Origin: Vibrio sp. 99-8-1
Lineage (GTDB): Bacteria > Pseudomonadota > Gammaproteobacteria > Enterobacterales > Vibrionaceae
Assembly: GCF_013114595.1 (NCBI RefSeq)
Contig: NZ_VTXE01000029.1
Location: 1 to 64,000 of the forward strand
DNA length: 64,000 nucleotides
Direction of reading: 5' to 3'
Position 1 is the first letter of the stretch. Each line of letters begins with the position of its first letter. Shown here one piece after another: positions 24,473-33,448 of this stretch. Position numbers and translations under genes: made by a program. The notes under the pieces are model-generated. The model did no database searches. It was not told the origin of the DNA and was given only the letters and a program-made list of their open reading frames with translations.

Positions 24473-25381
24473 ATGGATAAAGATAAATTTACTCATTTAC
24501 AACAGCTGGAAGCTGAGAGTATCCACATCATTCGTGAAGTGGCTGCTGAATTTGATAACCCTGTGATGATGTATTCCATCGGTAAAGACTCGGCGGTGAT
24601 GTTGCATTTAGCTCGAAAAGCGTTTTATCCGGGCAAAATTCCCTTTCCTCTTCTCCACGTCGATACCGATTGGAAATTTAAGGAGATGATTGAGTTTCGT
24701 GATCGAACCGCGAAAAAGTATGGATTTGAACTGCTTGTTCATAAAAACCAACAAGGTTTGGATATGGGAATTAACCCGTTTGTGCATGGTTCTTCGAAGC
24801 ATACCGACATTATGAAGACACAAGGGTTAAAGCAAGCGCTTAATAAATATGGTTTTGATGCCGCATTTGGCGGAGCACGTCGTGATGAAGAGAAGTCTCG
24901 AGCCAAAGAGCGTGTCTACTCATTTCGGGACAAAAACCACACTTGGGATCCTAAAAATCAACGGCCAGAGTTATGGCACACCTATAACGGACAAGTAAAT
25001 AAAGGCGAGAGTATTCGAGTGTTTCCTCTCTCCAATTGGACCGAGTTAGATATTTGGCAATATATCTACCTCGAAAGTATTGAGATTGTTCCACTCTATT
25101 TAGCAGAAAAGCGCCCTGTGGTTGAGAGAGATGGCATGCTCATCATGGTGGATGACGACCGAATGCCGATTGAAGAAGGTGAAGTGGTTGAGCATAAAAG
25201 TGTCCGCTTTAGGACATTAGGCTGTTACCCGTTAACCGGTGCGATTGAATCTAACGCCAATACATTGCCGGAAATCATTGAAGAGATGCTAGTGGCGACA
25301 TCAAGCGAGCGTCAGGGTAGAGCGATAGACCATGATCAGTCAGGCTCCATGGAACTTAAAAAGCGTCAAGGGTACTTTTAG
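24473..25381 (+). CDS. cysD: Sulfate adenylyltransferase subunit 2
   Basis: CysD, with CysN, makes adenosine 5'-phosphosulfate from ATP and sulfate. It has 302 residues, the usual size. It carries the PP-loop SIGKDSAVMLHLARKA at about 35, FGGARRDEEKSRAKERVYS in the centre, and the C-terminal LKKRQGYF. AAAGGAA precedes the ATG. It follows cobA by 99 bases and is 24 bases before cysN. Confidence 0.97.
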   Translation: MDKDKFTHLQQLEAESIHIIREVAAEFDNPVMMYSIGKDSAVMLHLARKAFYPGKIPFPLLHVDTDWKFKEMIEFRDRTAKKYGFELLVHKNQQGLDMGINPFVHGSSKHTDIMKTQGLKQALNKYGFDAAFGGARRDEEKSRAKERVYSFRDKNHTWDPKNQRPELWHTYNGQVNKGESIRVFPLSNWTELDIWQYIYLESIEIVPLYLAEKRPVVERDGMLIMVDDDRMPIEEGEVVEHKSVRFRTLGCYPLTGAIESNANTLPEIIEEMLVATSSERQGRAIDHDQSGSMELKKRQGYF

Positions 25382-25405
25382 TTCAAGGAAAGCTAAGGAA
25401 AGAAT

Positions 25406-26821
25406 ATGAATAGTGCAGTAGAAGCTCAATTAGAAGAGTTGGGTATTGAAGGATATTTAAGCCAACATCAACATAAATCGTTACTTAGATTTTTAACTTG
25501 TGGCTCTGTCGATGATGGTAAAAGTACTTTGATTGGTCGTTTGCTTCATGACTCTAAACAGATTTATGAAGATCAGTTAGCAGCGGTTCACTCTGACAGT
25601 CAACGCGTGGGCACCACAGGAGAGAAACCTGATTTGGCTTTGCTGGTGGATGGCTTGCAAGCAGAGAGAGAACAAGGGATTACCATTGATGTAGCGTATC
25701 GCTATTTCTCGACTCAAAAGCGTAAGTTTATTATTGCCGATACTCCGGGGCATGAGCAGTACACTCGTAATATGGCAACAGGAGCATCAACTTGTGATGT
25801 GGCTGTCATTTTAGTGGATGCCCGTAAAGGAGTGCTGGATCAAACTCGCCGTCATTCGTTTATCGCAAGTCTACTGGGCATTCGTCATTTTATTGTGGCA
25901 ATTAATAAAATGGATTTAGTTGATTATTCTCAACAACGTTTTGAAGAGATTCGCGATGAGTATTTGGCGTTCTCTGAAAAGTTGAAAGGCGATATTGATA
26001 TTCAGTTGATTCCTTTGTCAGCTTTAGAAGGCGATAACGTAGTAGAGAACAGCAGTAATATGCCATGGTACCAAGGTGAGCCTATTCTCAGCTTGCTGGA
26101 AGATATTGAACTAAACGTGGGTAATGAGAATCAGGATGTTCGATTCCCTGTTCAGTATGTTAACCGACCGAATCTCGATTTTAGAGGTTTTTGTGGAACA
26201 CTGGCCACTGGTTCTATCTCTGTTGGTGATGAAATAAAAGCCTTGCCGTCAGGCAAAACCTCAAAAGTCGCTAAGATAGTGACCTTTGATAAGGAGCTTG
26301 ATACGGCGTTTGCGGGACAGGCAATAACGTTAACGCTGGAAGATGAAATTGATATTAGTCGCGGTGACCTGCTCGTTTCTGACGGCGCTGCAATTGAGTC
26401 GAGTAACCATGTATTAGCCGATGTTGTCTGGATGACTGAGCAGCCGCTACAGCTGAACCAACAGTATGATATTAAAATTGCGGGTAAGAAAACATTGGGT
26501 CAAGTAGAGGTGATTCGCCATCAGTATGACATTAATAACCTTTCAAGGTTTGATACAGATAGCTTGCCACTAAATGGTATTGGCCAGTGTGAGTGGTCAC
26601 TTACAGAGTCTATTGCTATCGATAAGTATAGTGAATCCATTGATACCGGTGGCTTTATTATTATTGACCGATTAACCAATGTAACCGTAGGTGCCGGCCT
26701 TGTTAGAGAGCGGTTAGATCATCAGAACAACACCCATTCTGTGGGGGATATAACGGCGTTTGAACAGGAACTAAAAGCATTGATTGTGAAGTATTTTCCT
26801 TCTTGGGATGCAAAAATTTAG
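25406..26821 (+). CDS. cysN: Sulfate adenylyltransferase subunit 1 (GTPase)
   Basis: CysN uses GTP hydrolysis to drive APS formation by CysD. It has 471 residues with an EF-Tu-like fold: G1 GSVDDGKSTLIGRLL (about 33), the switch-II motif DTPGHEQYTRNM, and NKMDLVDY. The beta-barrel domains follow. It is not fused to APS kinase; cysC is separate, two genes downstream. In the cysDN pair it lies after a 24-base gap. Confidence 0.97.
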   Translation: MNSAVEAQLEELGIEGYLSQHQHKSLLRFLTCGSVDDGKSTLIGRLLHDSKQIYEDQLAAVHSDSQRVGTTGEKPDLALLVDGLQAEREQGITIDVAYRYFSTQKRKFIIADTPGHEQYTRNMATGASTCDVAVILVDARKGVLDQTRRHSFIASLLGIRHFIVAINKMDLVDYSQQRFEEIRDEYLAFSEKLKGDIDIQLIPLSALEGDNVVENSSNMPWYQGEPILSLLEDIELNVGNENQDVRFPVQYVNRPNLDFRGFCGTLATGSISVGDEIKALPSGKTSKVAKIVTFDKELDTAFAGQAITLTLEDEIDISRGDLLVSDGAAIESSNHVLADVVWMTEQPLQLNQQYDIKIAGKKTLGQVEVIRHQYDINNLSRFDTDSLPLNGIGQCEWSLTESIAIDKYSESIDTGGFIIIDRLTNVTVGAGLVRERLDHQNNTHSVGDITAFEQELKALIVKYFPSWDAKI

Positions 26822-26950
26822 CGACTGATCGTCCACTGGCGATTGAGTGGTGTCGAGTGAATTAGACGGAAGGTCTATGATGCCACTTAATTGCTGTATT
26901 TATTCTTTAATGGGTTGGAAGTTTAACAAGCAGAGCAGGGAGGAGACACT

Positions 26951-28675
26951 ATGTGGGAACAAGGACTTGTTTTAACACTATTACTTGGTGTTATTGCCTG
27001 CTTGCTACTGACCAATATTAAGCCAAGTTTTATTTTTGCTTCGGCGGCATTTAGTGCTTTCATTAGCGGTGCCATTGAGCTGCAGAGTATCGCAAATAAT
27101 TTCACCAACTCTTCGTTGCTGACATTAGTGTTGTTGATTCTAAGCTCTGCGGCCCTGGAAAAAACACGCCTAATTGGTTGGGTAAGTTACCAAATCTCCG
27201 AAGGAAAACTGGCAACCGTAGTGGCAAAGCTCGGTCTGTCTACTGCGGTGCTCTCTTCATTTACCAACAATACAGCGGTTGTAGTGTCTCTTATTGGGGC
27301 AATAAAGCGCAATCAGCAGCATTCGCCTTCTCGACTGCTTATCCCACTCTCTTATGCCGCAATTTTAGGCGGGACTTTAACACTCATTGGCACTTCTACT
27401 AATTTGATTATTAATAGTTTTGTGGTGGATGTCGGGTTGCCTAGTTTAGGGTTCTTTGCTCCCAGCGCCATTGGATTGGCGGTGCTCGTTGGTGGCTTGT
27501 TTGTACTTATCCCGCTAAGTTATCTGTTGCCTAAAACAGAAGATCAGTCGTTGGAAGAGCTCTCTTATTTTCTTGAAGCGAAAGTAGAGCCGGGCTCTCC
27601 GTTAGTGGACAGAAGTATTAGTGCCAACGGTTTGCGTTCACTACGTAAGCTATTTCTTGCAGAAGTTGTACGCAATGGTGAGCGAATTGTCTCTGTTCCT
27701 CCCGACTTTATATTACAGGCGAAAGATCGATTGCTGTTTTGTGGTGACATTGAAAGCGTTGCGACTTTGCAAGAGATAAATGGCTTAACTCTATTTGGTC
27801 AACACCATTTAAACGGCCAAAGCTTTCGTGAAGTGGTGATCAGCTCTTCGGCTTCTATCTGTAATAAGACATTAATAAGCTCTCGATTTCGAGATAAGTT
27901 TGACGCAGTTGTGGTGGCGATTCGTCGAGGACACGAACGACTGGAAGGTGGCCTTGGGGATATTCAACTCGCGGCTGGCGACACTCTGATATTGGTGCCT
28001 GGAAAACGATTTGAGCAGCAACTTAATCAACATAACCGCGAGTTCTTGTTGATGAATGACTTAGACTCCAGTGCCAAGCTAGATGCGACTCGCTCTAACC
28101 TTGTGTTGCTTGGTTTTATGACGGTTATTTTGCTGTCACTGTTTGATGTTGTTCCTATTGTAAAAGGGTTGTCATGCTATCTACTATTGATGATCTTGGG
28201 GGGCATTATTTCCATTACGGAGCTAAGACGGCGATTTCCTCTTGATATCGTGGTGATTGTTGGTTCGGCATTAACCGTGGCACAACTGATGATCTCGTCT
28301 GGTGTATCGGAAAGTATGGGGCAGTTTTTTATTGAAACTCTAAATGGATGGGGAGTGTTTGGCGCTCTGGTGGCCACCTATTTCCTTACCTTAATTTTGA
28401 CCGAGCTGATCACCAATAACGCTGCCGCCGCGCTCTCTTTTCCCTTGGGCTATAGCATGGCTGTCGGTTATGGTGTTGACCCTATGCCATTTATTATGGC
28501 GGTGTTGTTTGGCGCCAGTGCCAGTTTTATTTCCCCTTACGGTTACCAGACTAACTTGCTGGTTTACAGCGTTGGTAACTATCGTTTGCTCGATTATCTG
28601 CGAATTGGCATCCCAATTTCGTTGGTTTATTCGACACTGGTGCTAGCCTTAATTCCCTATTTTTTTCCATTTTAG
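26951..28675 (+). CDS. SLC13-family permease with two TrkA-C domains (putative sulfate transporter)
   Basis: This is a 574-residue inner-membrane protein. Two membrane halves carry the paired motifs FTNNTAVVVSLIGAIKRN / GTSTNLIINSF and LTELITNNAAAALSFPLGYS / FISPYGYQTNLLVYSVGNYR, typical of SLC13/DASS carriers. Between them (about 200-360) are two soluble TrkA-C (RCK-C) domains that may sense a ligand. Its place between cysN and cysC suggests sulfate or another oxyanion as substrate; that is inference. GGAGGAG precedes the ATG. Confidence 0.87.
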   Translation: MWEQGLVLTLLLGVIACLLLTNIKPSFIFASAAFSAFISGAIELQSIANNFTNSSLLTLVLLILSSAALEKTRLIGWVSYQISEGKLATVVAKLGLSTAVLSSFTNNTAVVVSLIGAIKRNQQHSPSRLLIPLSYAAILGGTLTLIGTSTNLIINSFVVDVGLPSLGFFAPSAIGLAVLVGGLFVLIPLSYLLPKTEDQSLEELSYFLEAKVEPGSPLVDRSISANGLRSLRKLFLAEVVRNGERIVSVPPDFILQAKDRLLFCGDIESVATLQEINGLTLFGQHHLNGQSFREVVISSSASICNKTLISSRFRDKFDAVVVAIRRGHERLEGGLGDIQLAAGDTLILVPGKRFEQQLNQHNREFLLMNDLDSSAKLDATRSNLVLLGFMTVILLSLFDVVPIVKGLSCYLLLMILGGIISITELRRRFPLDIVVIVGSALTVAQLMISSGVSESMGQFFIETLNGWGVFGALVATYFLTLILTELITNNAAAALSFPLGYSMAVGYGVDPMPFIMAVLFGASASFISPYGYQTNLLVYSVGNYRLLDYLRIGIPISLVYSTLVLALIPYFFPF

Positions 28676-28759
28676 TTTTTATTTTTGTGATAAATCATGA
28701 TCAATTTCGAGCTGATTTAATTACAAGTCACCTTTATTAAAGATTGTAGGAGTACTCAG

Positions 28760-29365
28760 ATGGCTGTTGATGAAAATATTGTCTGGCATCACCATATGGT
28801 AGACAAAAATAGCCGAGCGGAGTTGAAACAACAGAAGCCGGCGGTATTGTGGTTTACCGGTCTGTCAGGCTCGGGTAAGTCAACGCTTGCCGGAGCGTTA
28901 GAGCAAGCGTTGGCAAGTAAGGGTTACCACACTTACTTGCTCGATGGAGACAATGTTCGACACGGCTTATGCCAAGATCTTGGTTTTAGTGACGCGGATA
29001 GAAAAGAGAATATTCGTCGGGTAGGAGAGTTGTGTAAACTAATGGCAGATGCAGGGCTGATTGTATTGTCTGCATTTATCTCTCCGCAAAAAAAAGAGAG
29101 GGAGCTGGTTCGTTCTTTGCTGCCTGAAGGAGAGTTTATTGAAGTGTATATTAATGCCTCCCTTGAAGTGTGCGAACAACGAGATCCTAAAGGCCTATAT
29201 AAGAAAGCAAGGGCTGGTGAGATAACCAACTTCACTGGTATCGACTCGGCTTATCAGGTACCAGAGAAGCCACAGATAGAACTGATCAATAACGATACCA
29301 GTATCGATATTTTGCTTGAACAGTGTTTAACCTATTTGCGTGATAGCGGAATTATTACCAAATAG
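28760..29365 (+). CDS. cysC: Adenylylsulfate kinase
   Basis: CysC phosphorylates APS to PAPS, the substrate of PAPS reductase. It has 201 residues. The P-loop is GLSGSGKST (34-42), followed by DGDNVRHGLCQDLGFSDADR, FISPQKKERE and ITNFTGIDSAYQVPEKP, all standard. AGGAG precedes the ATG. It is the last gene of the sulfate cluster, 84 bases after the permease, with a terminator-like hairpin behind it. Confidence 0.96.
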   Translation: MAVDENIVWHHHMVDKNSRAELKQQKPAVLWFTGLSGSGKSTLAGALEQALASKGYHTYLLDGDNVRHGLCQDLGFSDADRKENIRRVGELCKLMADAGLIVLSAFISPQKKERELVRSLLPEGEFIEVYINASLEVCEQRDPKGLYKKARAGEITNFTGIDSAYQVPEKPQIELINNDTSIDILLEQCLTYLRDSGIITK

Positions 29366-29389
29366 GGTGACGTTCTAGTTGGCGAGAAC

Positions 29390-29420
29390 AAAGCATAGAG
29401 CTAACAAAGTATAGAGCTAA
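29390..29420. repeat. Tandem 15-mer after cysC
   Basis: AAAGCATAGAGCTAA and AAAGTATAGAGCTAA occur back to back with a period of 16 and one mismatch. They lie between the cysC stop and its terminator. This is probably a local duplication without function. Confidence 0.6.
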
Positions 29421-29449
29421 AAGTTCTCTAGTTAGAGGATCAAAGGTGA

Positions 29450-29489
29450 CTGAAGCATTGAGTATCCCTTTCAATGCGTCGGCTTTTTT
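29450..29489 (+). terminator. Terminator after cysC
   Basis: CTGAAGCATTGA pairs with TCAATGCGTCGG (one mismatch, one wobble), followed by CTTTTTT. It lies before the converging TIGR03899 gene. Confidence 0.75.
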
Positions 29490-29500
29490 CTCGTTTCTAT

Positions 29501-30403
29501 TTACACCACTTGATCAATGGAGCCTTTTACTGAAGTTTGAACCGTAAACTTTTGGCTAAGTAGGCTAACCAGTTGATCGTGGTAACCTATGTTGGGTTTA
29601 TTACCTAGTAGTTTACATAGTTCATTTCCTACCGGGCTAAAGCGATAATAAAGCAAGCGAGAGCCTTTACTCATTGGCTGTAGAGAGAAAATATCGCCTT
29701 GATAGTCAATCACCAATGCAGGATCAAATTCAATTTCACCTGATTCCAGTTCCGTATTTAGTACTAGCCCTAATTCAAATAGTACTAATAGGCTGGAGTA
29801 AGGAAGTTTGTGGCTGCCTAAGTTAACAGAGCTCTCTTTATCTCGTCGATTTAAACTAAAAATACCCGCTTGAGTTTTATACCCATAAAGTAATTTCTTG
29901 CTGTTATCGCTACCAAAACTGCAAGAGAGGGAGGCGGCTTTTTGTAGGTATTGCGCCTCTTTTGGTGTCATATCTTTTAAAACTTGCAGCGCTTTCATGG
30001 AGGTAGCGCCAGGGTTGGTGACTTCTAGTTTTAATACCTGTGCCCAAAGGCGTTGCATCGAACTGTTGTGGATATCCTGAGCCATATCAAAAAATCGATA
30101 AAGCCAATCTTGGTCGGGATCTCCTGCGGTTTCATCTTTACAAAAACCGTAGGCAAATTTAATGATTTTCTCTAAGTTTTTTTGACGCTGTTCTCTTCTC
30201 TGTTTATCTCGGCTTAATGATCGCTCCAATAAGGAGCTTTTAGGTGTGGTGGAATGCAACATGGCATCGAGGCCATAAGTTGTGGCTATATTAGTTACTC
30301 GGCTACCACTGTCTTTAATATAGTGAGACTTGTTTCCTGAGTAACTTTTTTGTGAATAAGCGCTGTTTTGATCAATTGTTACCGCTTCTCTTTTTCCTGC
30401 CAT
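29501..30403 (-). CDS. TIGR03899-family protein of unknown function
   Basis: This is a 300-residue soluble protein without a signal peptide or membrane segment. The N-terminal 75 residues are polar and low in structure; a charged helix follows (RDKQRREQRQKNLEKIIKFA), then a mixed domain with RLWAQVLKLEVTNPGATSMK and a C-terminal part near YRFSPVGNELCKLLG. I recognise the family as TIGR03899 from vibrios; its role is unknown. Part of it resembles the DUF2806-type stress proteins, but weakly. It faces cysC tail to tail. Confidence 0.7.
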   Translation of the reverse strand: MAGKREAVTIDQNSAYSQKSYSGNKSHYIKDSGSRVTNIATTYGLDAMLHSTTPKSSLLERSLSRDKQRREQRQKNLEKIIKFAYGFCKDETAGDPDQDWLYRFFDMAQDIHNSSMQRLWAQVLKLEVTNPGATSMKALQVLKDMTPKEAQYLQKAASLSCSFGSDNSKKLLYGYKTQAGIFSLNRRDKESSVNLGSHKLPYSSLLVLFELGLVLNTELESGEIEFDPALVIDYQGDIFSLQPMSKGSRLLYYRFSPVGNELCKLLGNKPNIGYHDQLVSLLSQKFTVQTSVKGSIDQVV

Positions 30404-30784
30404 TCCATTGCCTATTGATTAAGTTGAGTCATAGAGAATGCTGTTGCTGAACTCATTGATGGTGCAAACAATTCTTCATTTTGGCAACAGTGGTTATAGC
30501 ATAGATCCATCGTTACATGAGTTCAATGCTTATGGTTTTGCTTTTGTTTTTTTAAACAGAAAGTCTCATTTGTTCATTTTTCATCACATCGTGTTACTTG
30601 GGTATACATTTAACTTGATAACCTTTTAGAAAAAATAACTTATATAAATAGTTATAAATTTGTTATTAATCAAAGTCTATTGCACTAATTCGGTTAAAAT
30701 CTGCGCTTTGTATTCGTGTTGTTACGATAATCTGGTATGATTGATAAGGAAATGTTAAAGATGTTAAGGGAATTGAGGGGTGTC
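30404..30784. other. Intergenic region between the TIGR03899 gene and a small ORF
   Basis: This is 381 AT-rich bases. Towards the right, TATGAT (30736-30741) with TTCGTG 17 bases upstream is a weak promoter that would serve the small membrane-protein ORF. A 63-codon frame at 30438-30629 has no ribosome site or family resemblance and is not annotated. No repeat or terminator is evident. Confidence 0.45.
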
Positions 30785-30889
30785 ATGGCACAGCCAGAGG
30801 ACAATCGTTTTAAGAAGCAGTTATCCGTTACTCTACTGTTAGTTGTTTACGTTGGAGTATTGGCTTATCTGTCAAACTTCTTGGTGTAA
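30785..30889 (+). CDS. Small single-pass membrane protein (34 residues)
   Basis: The ORF reads MAQPEDNRFKKQLSVTLLLV and continues VYVGVLAYLSNFLV: a short charged start and one clear membrane helix. GAGGGG lies just before the ATG. Two in-frame ATGs at 30752 and 30761 would extend it to 45 or 42 residues. It converges with the DUF3299 gene of the zinc operon; only 19 bases separate the stops. The family is unknown to me. The good ribosome site and clean helix favour a real gene. Confidence 0.55.
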   Translation: MAQPEDNRFKKQLSVTLLLVVYVGVLAYLSNFLV

Positions 30890-30908
30890 CAGATAAGCCA
30901 AGAAAGAG

Positions 30909-31412
30909 TTATTCGTCTTCGTAGGGAGCTAATGCTGTCCCTTCAATAACATATCCGACTTCAGCAAGCTCATGACTCACCGTTTCTGTTTTTAGCTCAC
31001 CAATGACATTTACCACATCCCAAAGATCCTGAATCGGTGCTCCGCCTTCAAATCGAACGTAGATGATTTGATTCGGTGGTGGTGGTGGAACATGGATGCA
31101 AGCTCCCATGTAGGGAACGAGCAGAAACTCTGTCACAACATCTTGGTCACCTTCCAAAGGAATAACAAAACCTGGTATTTTTACTTGGCTACCATTGAGT
31201 TCTTGTCGAACGCCTCCCAATTTAGATTGCTCCGGCGCATCCAATTCATGGTTTAGAGGCATACCAACACTGTCTACTAAATTACGTTCATCCATCGGGA
31301 TCAAATCTAGCCACTCTAATGTTAATACATCATCTGACTTCTCTGTCGCCAATGTGCTTAAAGGATTAAAAAGAGCTAAGCAGCAAGCGACCAGCGCTAT
31401 TATGTTTTTCAT
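30909..31412 (-). CDS. DUF3299 exported protein, last gene of the zinc operon
   Basis: This is a 167-residue secreted protein with a signal peptide ending at PLSTLA-TEKS. It contains VKIPGFVIPLEGDQDVVTEF and YMGACIHVPPPPPNQIIYVR, the core signature of DUF3299, with a Cys and a His that could bind metal. The ATG at 31412 has TGGAAA upstream; one at 31424 is possible. It follows the ABC permease by 15 bases. In the V. cholerae zrgABCDE cluster a gene of this type belongs to the zinc operon, so it may be zrgD; its function is unknown. Confidence 0.82.
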   Translation of the reverse strand: MKNIIALVACCLALFNPLSTLATEKSDDVLTLEWLDLIPMDERNLVDSVGMPLNHELDAPEQSKLGGVRQELNGSQVKIPGFVIPLEGDQDVVTEFLLVPYMGACIHVPPPPPNQIIYVRFEGGAPIQDLWDVVNVIGELKTETVSHELAEVGYVIEGTALAPYEDE

Positions 31413-31427
31413 TCTGTTTTCCATTGA

Positions 31428-32687
31428 TTAAATTCTTATTGTCATTCCATCGGCAAGCGATTGACGATAGGCACTAAGTGCTGGAATAAAGCCGATTATT
31501 GTTCCTGCCAGCTGTACTATAGCCAGTAATCCCCATTCATAATAACTAAGGGGGGATAAAACGATATTGATACCATACCATTGCTGAATGACGGGTTGAA
31601 TGATCATTAATAGTAGATATAGCAATAACACACCAAATAAAATACCGATGAAGGTGAGTGCGCTAGCCTCGCTAACCAGCAACATAAATATGTGTTTAGG
31701 GCGAGCTCCCATGGCTCGTAATATCGCCATTTCTCGTCTTCTTTCTTGCAGACTGGTTAGTAAGCTACTCAACATACCAAGCAAACCTGCCACAACAACA
31801 AAACCAGATACCGCCATTAAAGCTTGTTCAGCAACGGACATCATGCCCCAAAGCTCATGAAGTGCTATACCGGGTAAAATGGCGCTAAGTGGCTCTTTTT
31901 TATAGGTATTAATTTTACGTTGTAGCGCAAAAGTGCGAATCTTAGATTTTAGCCCAAGCATAATGGCGGTGATCTGTTCAGGCTTAAACTCTTTCTGCGC
32001 CAGATATTCAGGGCTTTTCTCTCCACCCAAGTTGGCGCCGGACTCCCAGCCATCATGAATGGCTTCAATCGCTTGCAGAGAAACATGAACGGTTTTATCA
32101 ACCGGTGTGCCAGTTGGATTAAAAATACCGACAACGGTAAATGGCAATTTGTCATGTCGGCTAAAACTGACATCGCTAATACCATGAGCAATGATGATTT
32201 CACTGCCTATTTTATAGTTAAGCTCTTTGGCTACGTCAGCTCCAATAACCGTTTCAAATAGTCCGTTGAATGGACGACCTTGTTGGAATGTGAGTGGCTG
32301 CTTTTGACCATACTTGAAGTGTTCAAAGTAGCTTTGGTTGGTTCCCATGACTCTAAAGCCTTGATGAGAGTCACCTAGAGAGATAGGTATCGCCCAATCA
32401 ACGGAGTTATCTTGGCTGATTTCTTGATAACTTTTCCAGTCTATATTTGCAGTAGCGTTACCAATGCGAAACACAGAGTAAAGCAGTAAATTTACAGAAC
32501 CAGAACGAGCACCAACAATGAGGTCAGTACCCGAAATAGTATTGGCAAAACTGGACTTGGCCTGAGTGCGTATTCGTTCTACTCCCATAAGCAGGATCAC
32601 TGATATTGCTACCGTTAAAATACTTAAAATAGCGGTCGTTTTGCGATTAAGAACACTTTTCCACGCAAGGTGAGCAATGGCAATCAT
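31428..32687 (-). CDS. zrgC: ABC transporter permease (FtsX/MacB type) of the zinc operon
   Basis: This inner-membrane protein of 419 residues starts at 32687, where GGAGG stands 6 bases upstream. One N-terminal membrane segment, a large periplasmic domain (about 50-280, MacB-PCD type with IGADVAKELNYKIGSEIII) and three C-terminal segments with SLQERRREMAILRAMGARPK give the FtsX/MacB topology. This topology often couples ATP use to periplasmic work rather than classic import. Its ATG overlaps the stop of the ATPase gene (ATGA). The symbol follows the V. cholerae zrg operon from memory. Confidence 0.85.
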   Translation of the reverse strand: MIAIAHLAWKSVLNRKTTAILSILTVAISVILLMGVERIRTQAKSSFANTISGTDLIVGARSGSVNLLLYSVFRIGNATANIDWKSYQEISQDNSVDWAIPISLGDSHQGFRVMGTNQSYFEHFKYGQKQPLTFQQGRPFNGLFETVIGADVAKELNYKIGSEIIIAHGISDVSFSRHDKLPFTVVGIFNPTGTPVDKTVHVSLQAIEAIHDGWESGANLGGEKSPEYLAQKEFKPEQITAIMLGLKSKIRTFALQRKINTYKKEPLSAILPGIALHELWGMMSVAEQALMAVSGFVVVAGLLGMLSSLLTSLQERRREMAILRAMGARPKHIFMLLVSEASALTFIGILFGVLLLYLLLMIIQPVIQQWYGINIVLSPLSYYEWGLLAIVQLAGTIIGFIPALSAYRQSLADGMTIRI

Positions 32688-33391
32688 AAATGGCCTCCAC
32701 AAACTTGCTGGTTGAGTTCGGTTAGATTAATCGTGCGATCAAACATGCTCTCTAATGTTGGGTCGTGGCTAACAAAAATAAGTGTCGATTGCGCTTTTTG
32801 TGCTTCATCCATTAATAGTTCAATAAAGGCTGTTCGGTTGTCATAATCCAACGCAGATGTTGGTTCATCGGCAATAATGAGTTCCGGCTGACCAATAAGG
32901 GCTCTTGCTGCGGCGACACGTTGCTGCTGACCAATGCTAAGCTCAGTGACGGCTTTATTAATTAGGCTGCTATCCAAATGCAGTCGGTTTAACAGATGGC
33001 GAGCATTGTCTTTTAAAGTGCCAGAGGTCTTTTCTTTTCGTCGATTTGAAAAATGGCAAGAAAGCACAACATTTTCGATCACTGATAGATAAGGAAGTAG
33101 ATTGAACTGTTGAAAAATATAACCAATGTGATTGGCTCTAAAGCAGTCTCTTTCACTGGCACTTAAACGATGGATATCGGTGTTCAGAATATTAACTTCA
33201 CCACTCTGTGGTGCGATGATTCCTGTTAACAAGCCGAGCAGAGTGGATTTACCACTGCCACTTGGGCCTTTAACAAAAATATGTTCACCTTGAGCGATGT
33301 GTAGGGAATCGAACTTTAATATTGGGCTCTGTTGATCATTCCAGCTAAACGAAATATCAGTTAGAGAAACAACCCTATTTTCACTATTCAT
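32684..33391 (-). CDS. zrgB: ABC transporter ATP-binding protein of the zinc operon
   Basis: This is a 235-residue ATPase of the LolD/MacB group. Walker A is GPSGSGKST (42-50), the Q-loop IGYIFQQFNLLPYLSVIENV, the signature LSIGQQQRVAAARAL (an I replaces the usual first G), Walker B LIIADEPTSALD and the H-loop FVSHD. It pairs with the FtsX-type permease that overlaps its stop by four bases. A stem-loop lies in the 57 bases between zrgA and this gene. Confidence 0.88.
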   Translation of the reverse strand: MNSENRVVSLTDISFSWNDQQSPILKFDSLHIAQGEHIFVKGPSGSGKSTLLGLLTGIIAPQSGEVNILNTDIHRLSASERDCFRANHIGYIFQQFNLLPYLSVIENVVLSCHFSNRRKEKTSGTLKDNARHLLNRLHLDSSLINKAVTELSIGQQQRVAAARALIGQPELIIADEPTSALDYDNRTAFIELLMDEAQKAQSTLIFVSHDPTLESMFDRTINLTELNQQVCGGHL

Positions 33392-33409
33392 ATTTACACT
33401 ACTGTTAGT

Positions 33410-33439
33410 GATAAACTGGACTTTTACATCCAGTTTATC
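33410..33439 (-). repeat. Intercistronic stem-loop after zrgA
   Basis: GATAAACTGGA and TCCAGTTTATC form a perfect 11-bp stem with an 8-base loop. It sits 10 bases after the stop of the periplasmic protein gene and before the ATPase gene. It could act as a partial terminator or as a 3-prime stabiliser of the zrgA message. Confidence 0.7.
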
Positions 33440-33448
33440 TTTTCAATG

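Noticed and set aside
30438..30629. A 63-codon plus-strand frame beginning MLLLNSLMVQTILHF
   Set aside because: No ribosome site, no recognisable domain, AT-rich intergenic DNA; looks like chance.
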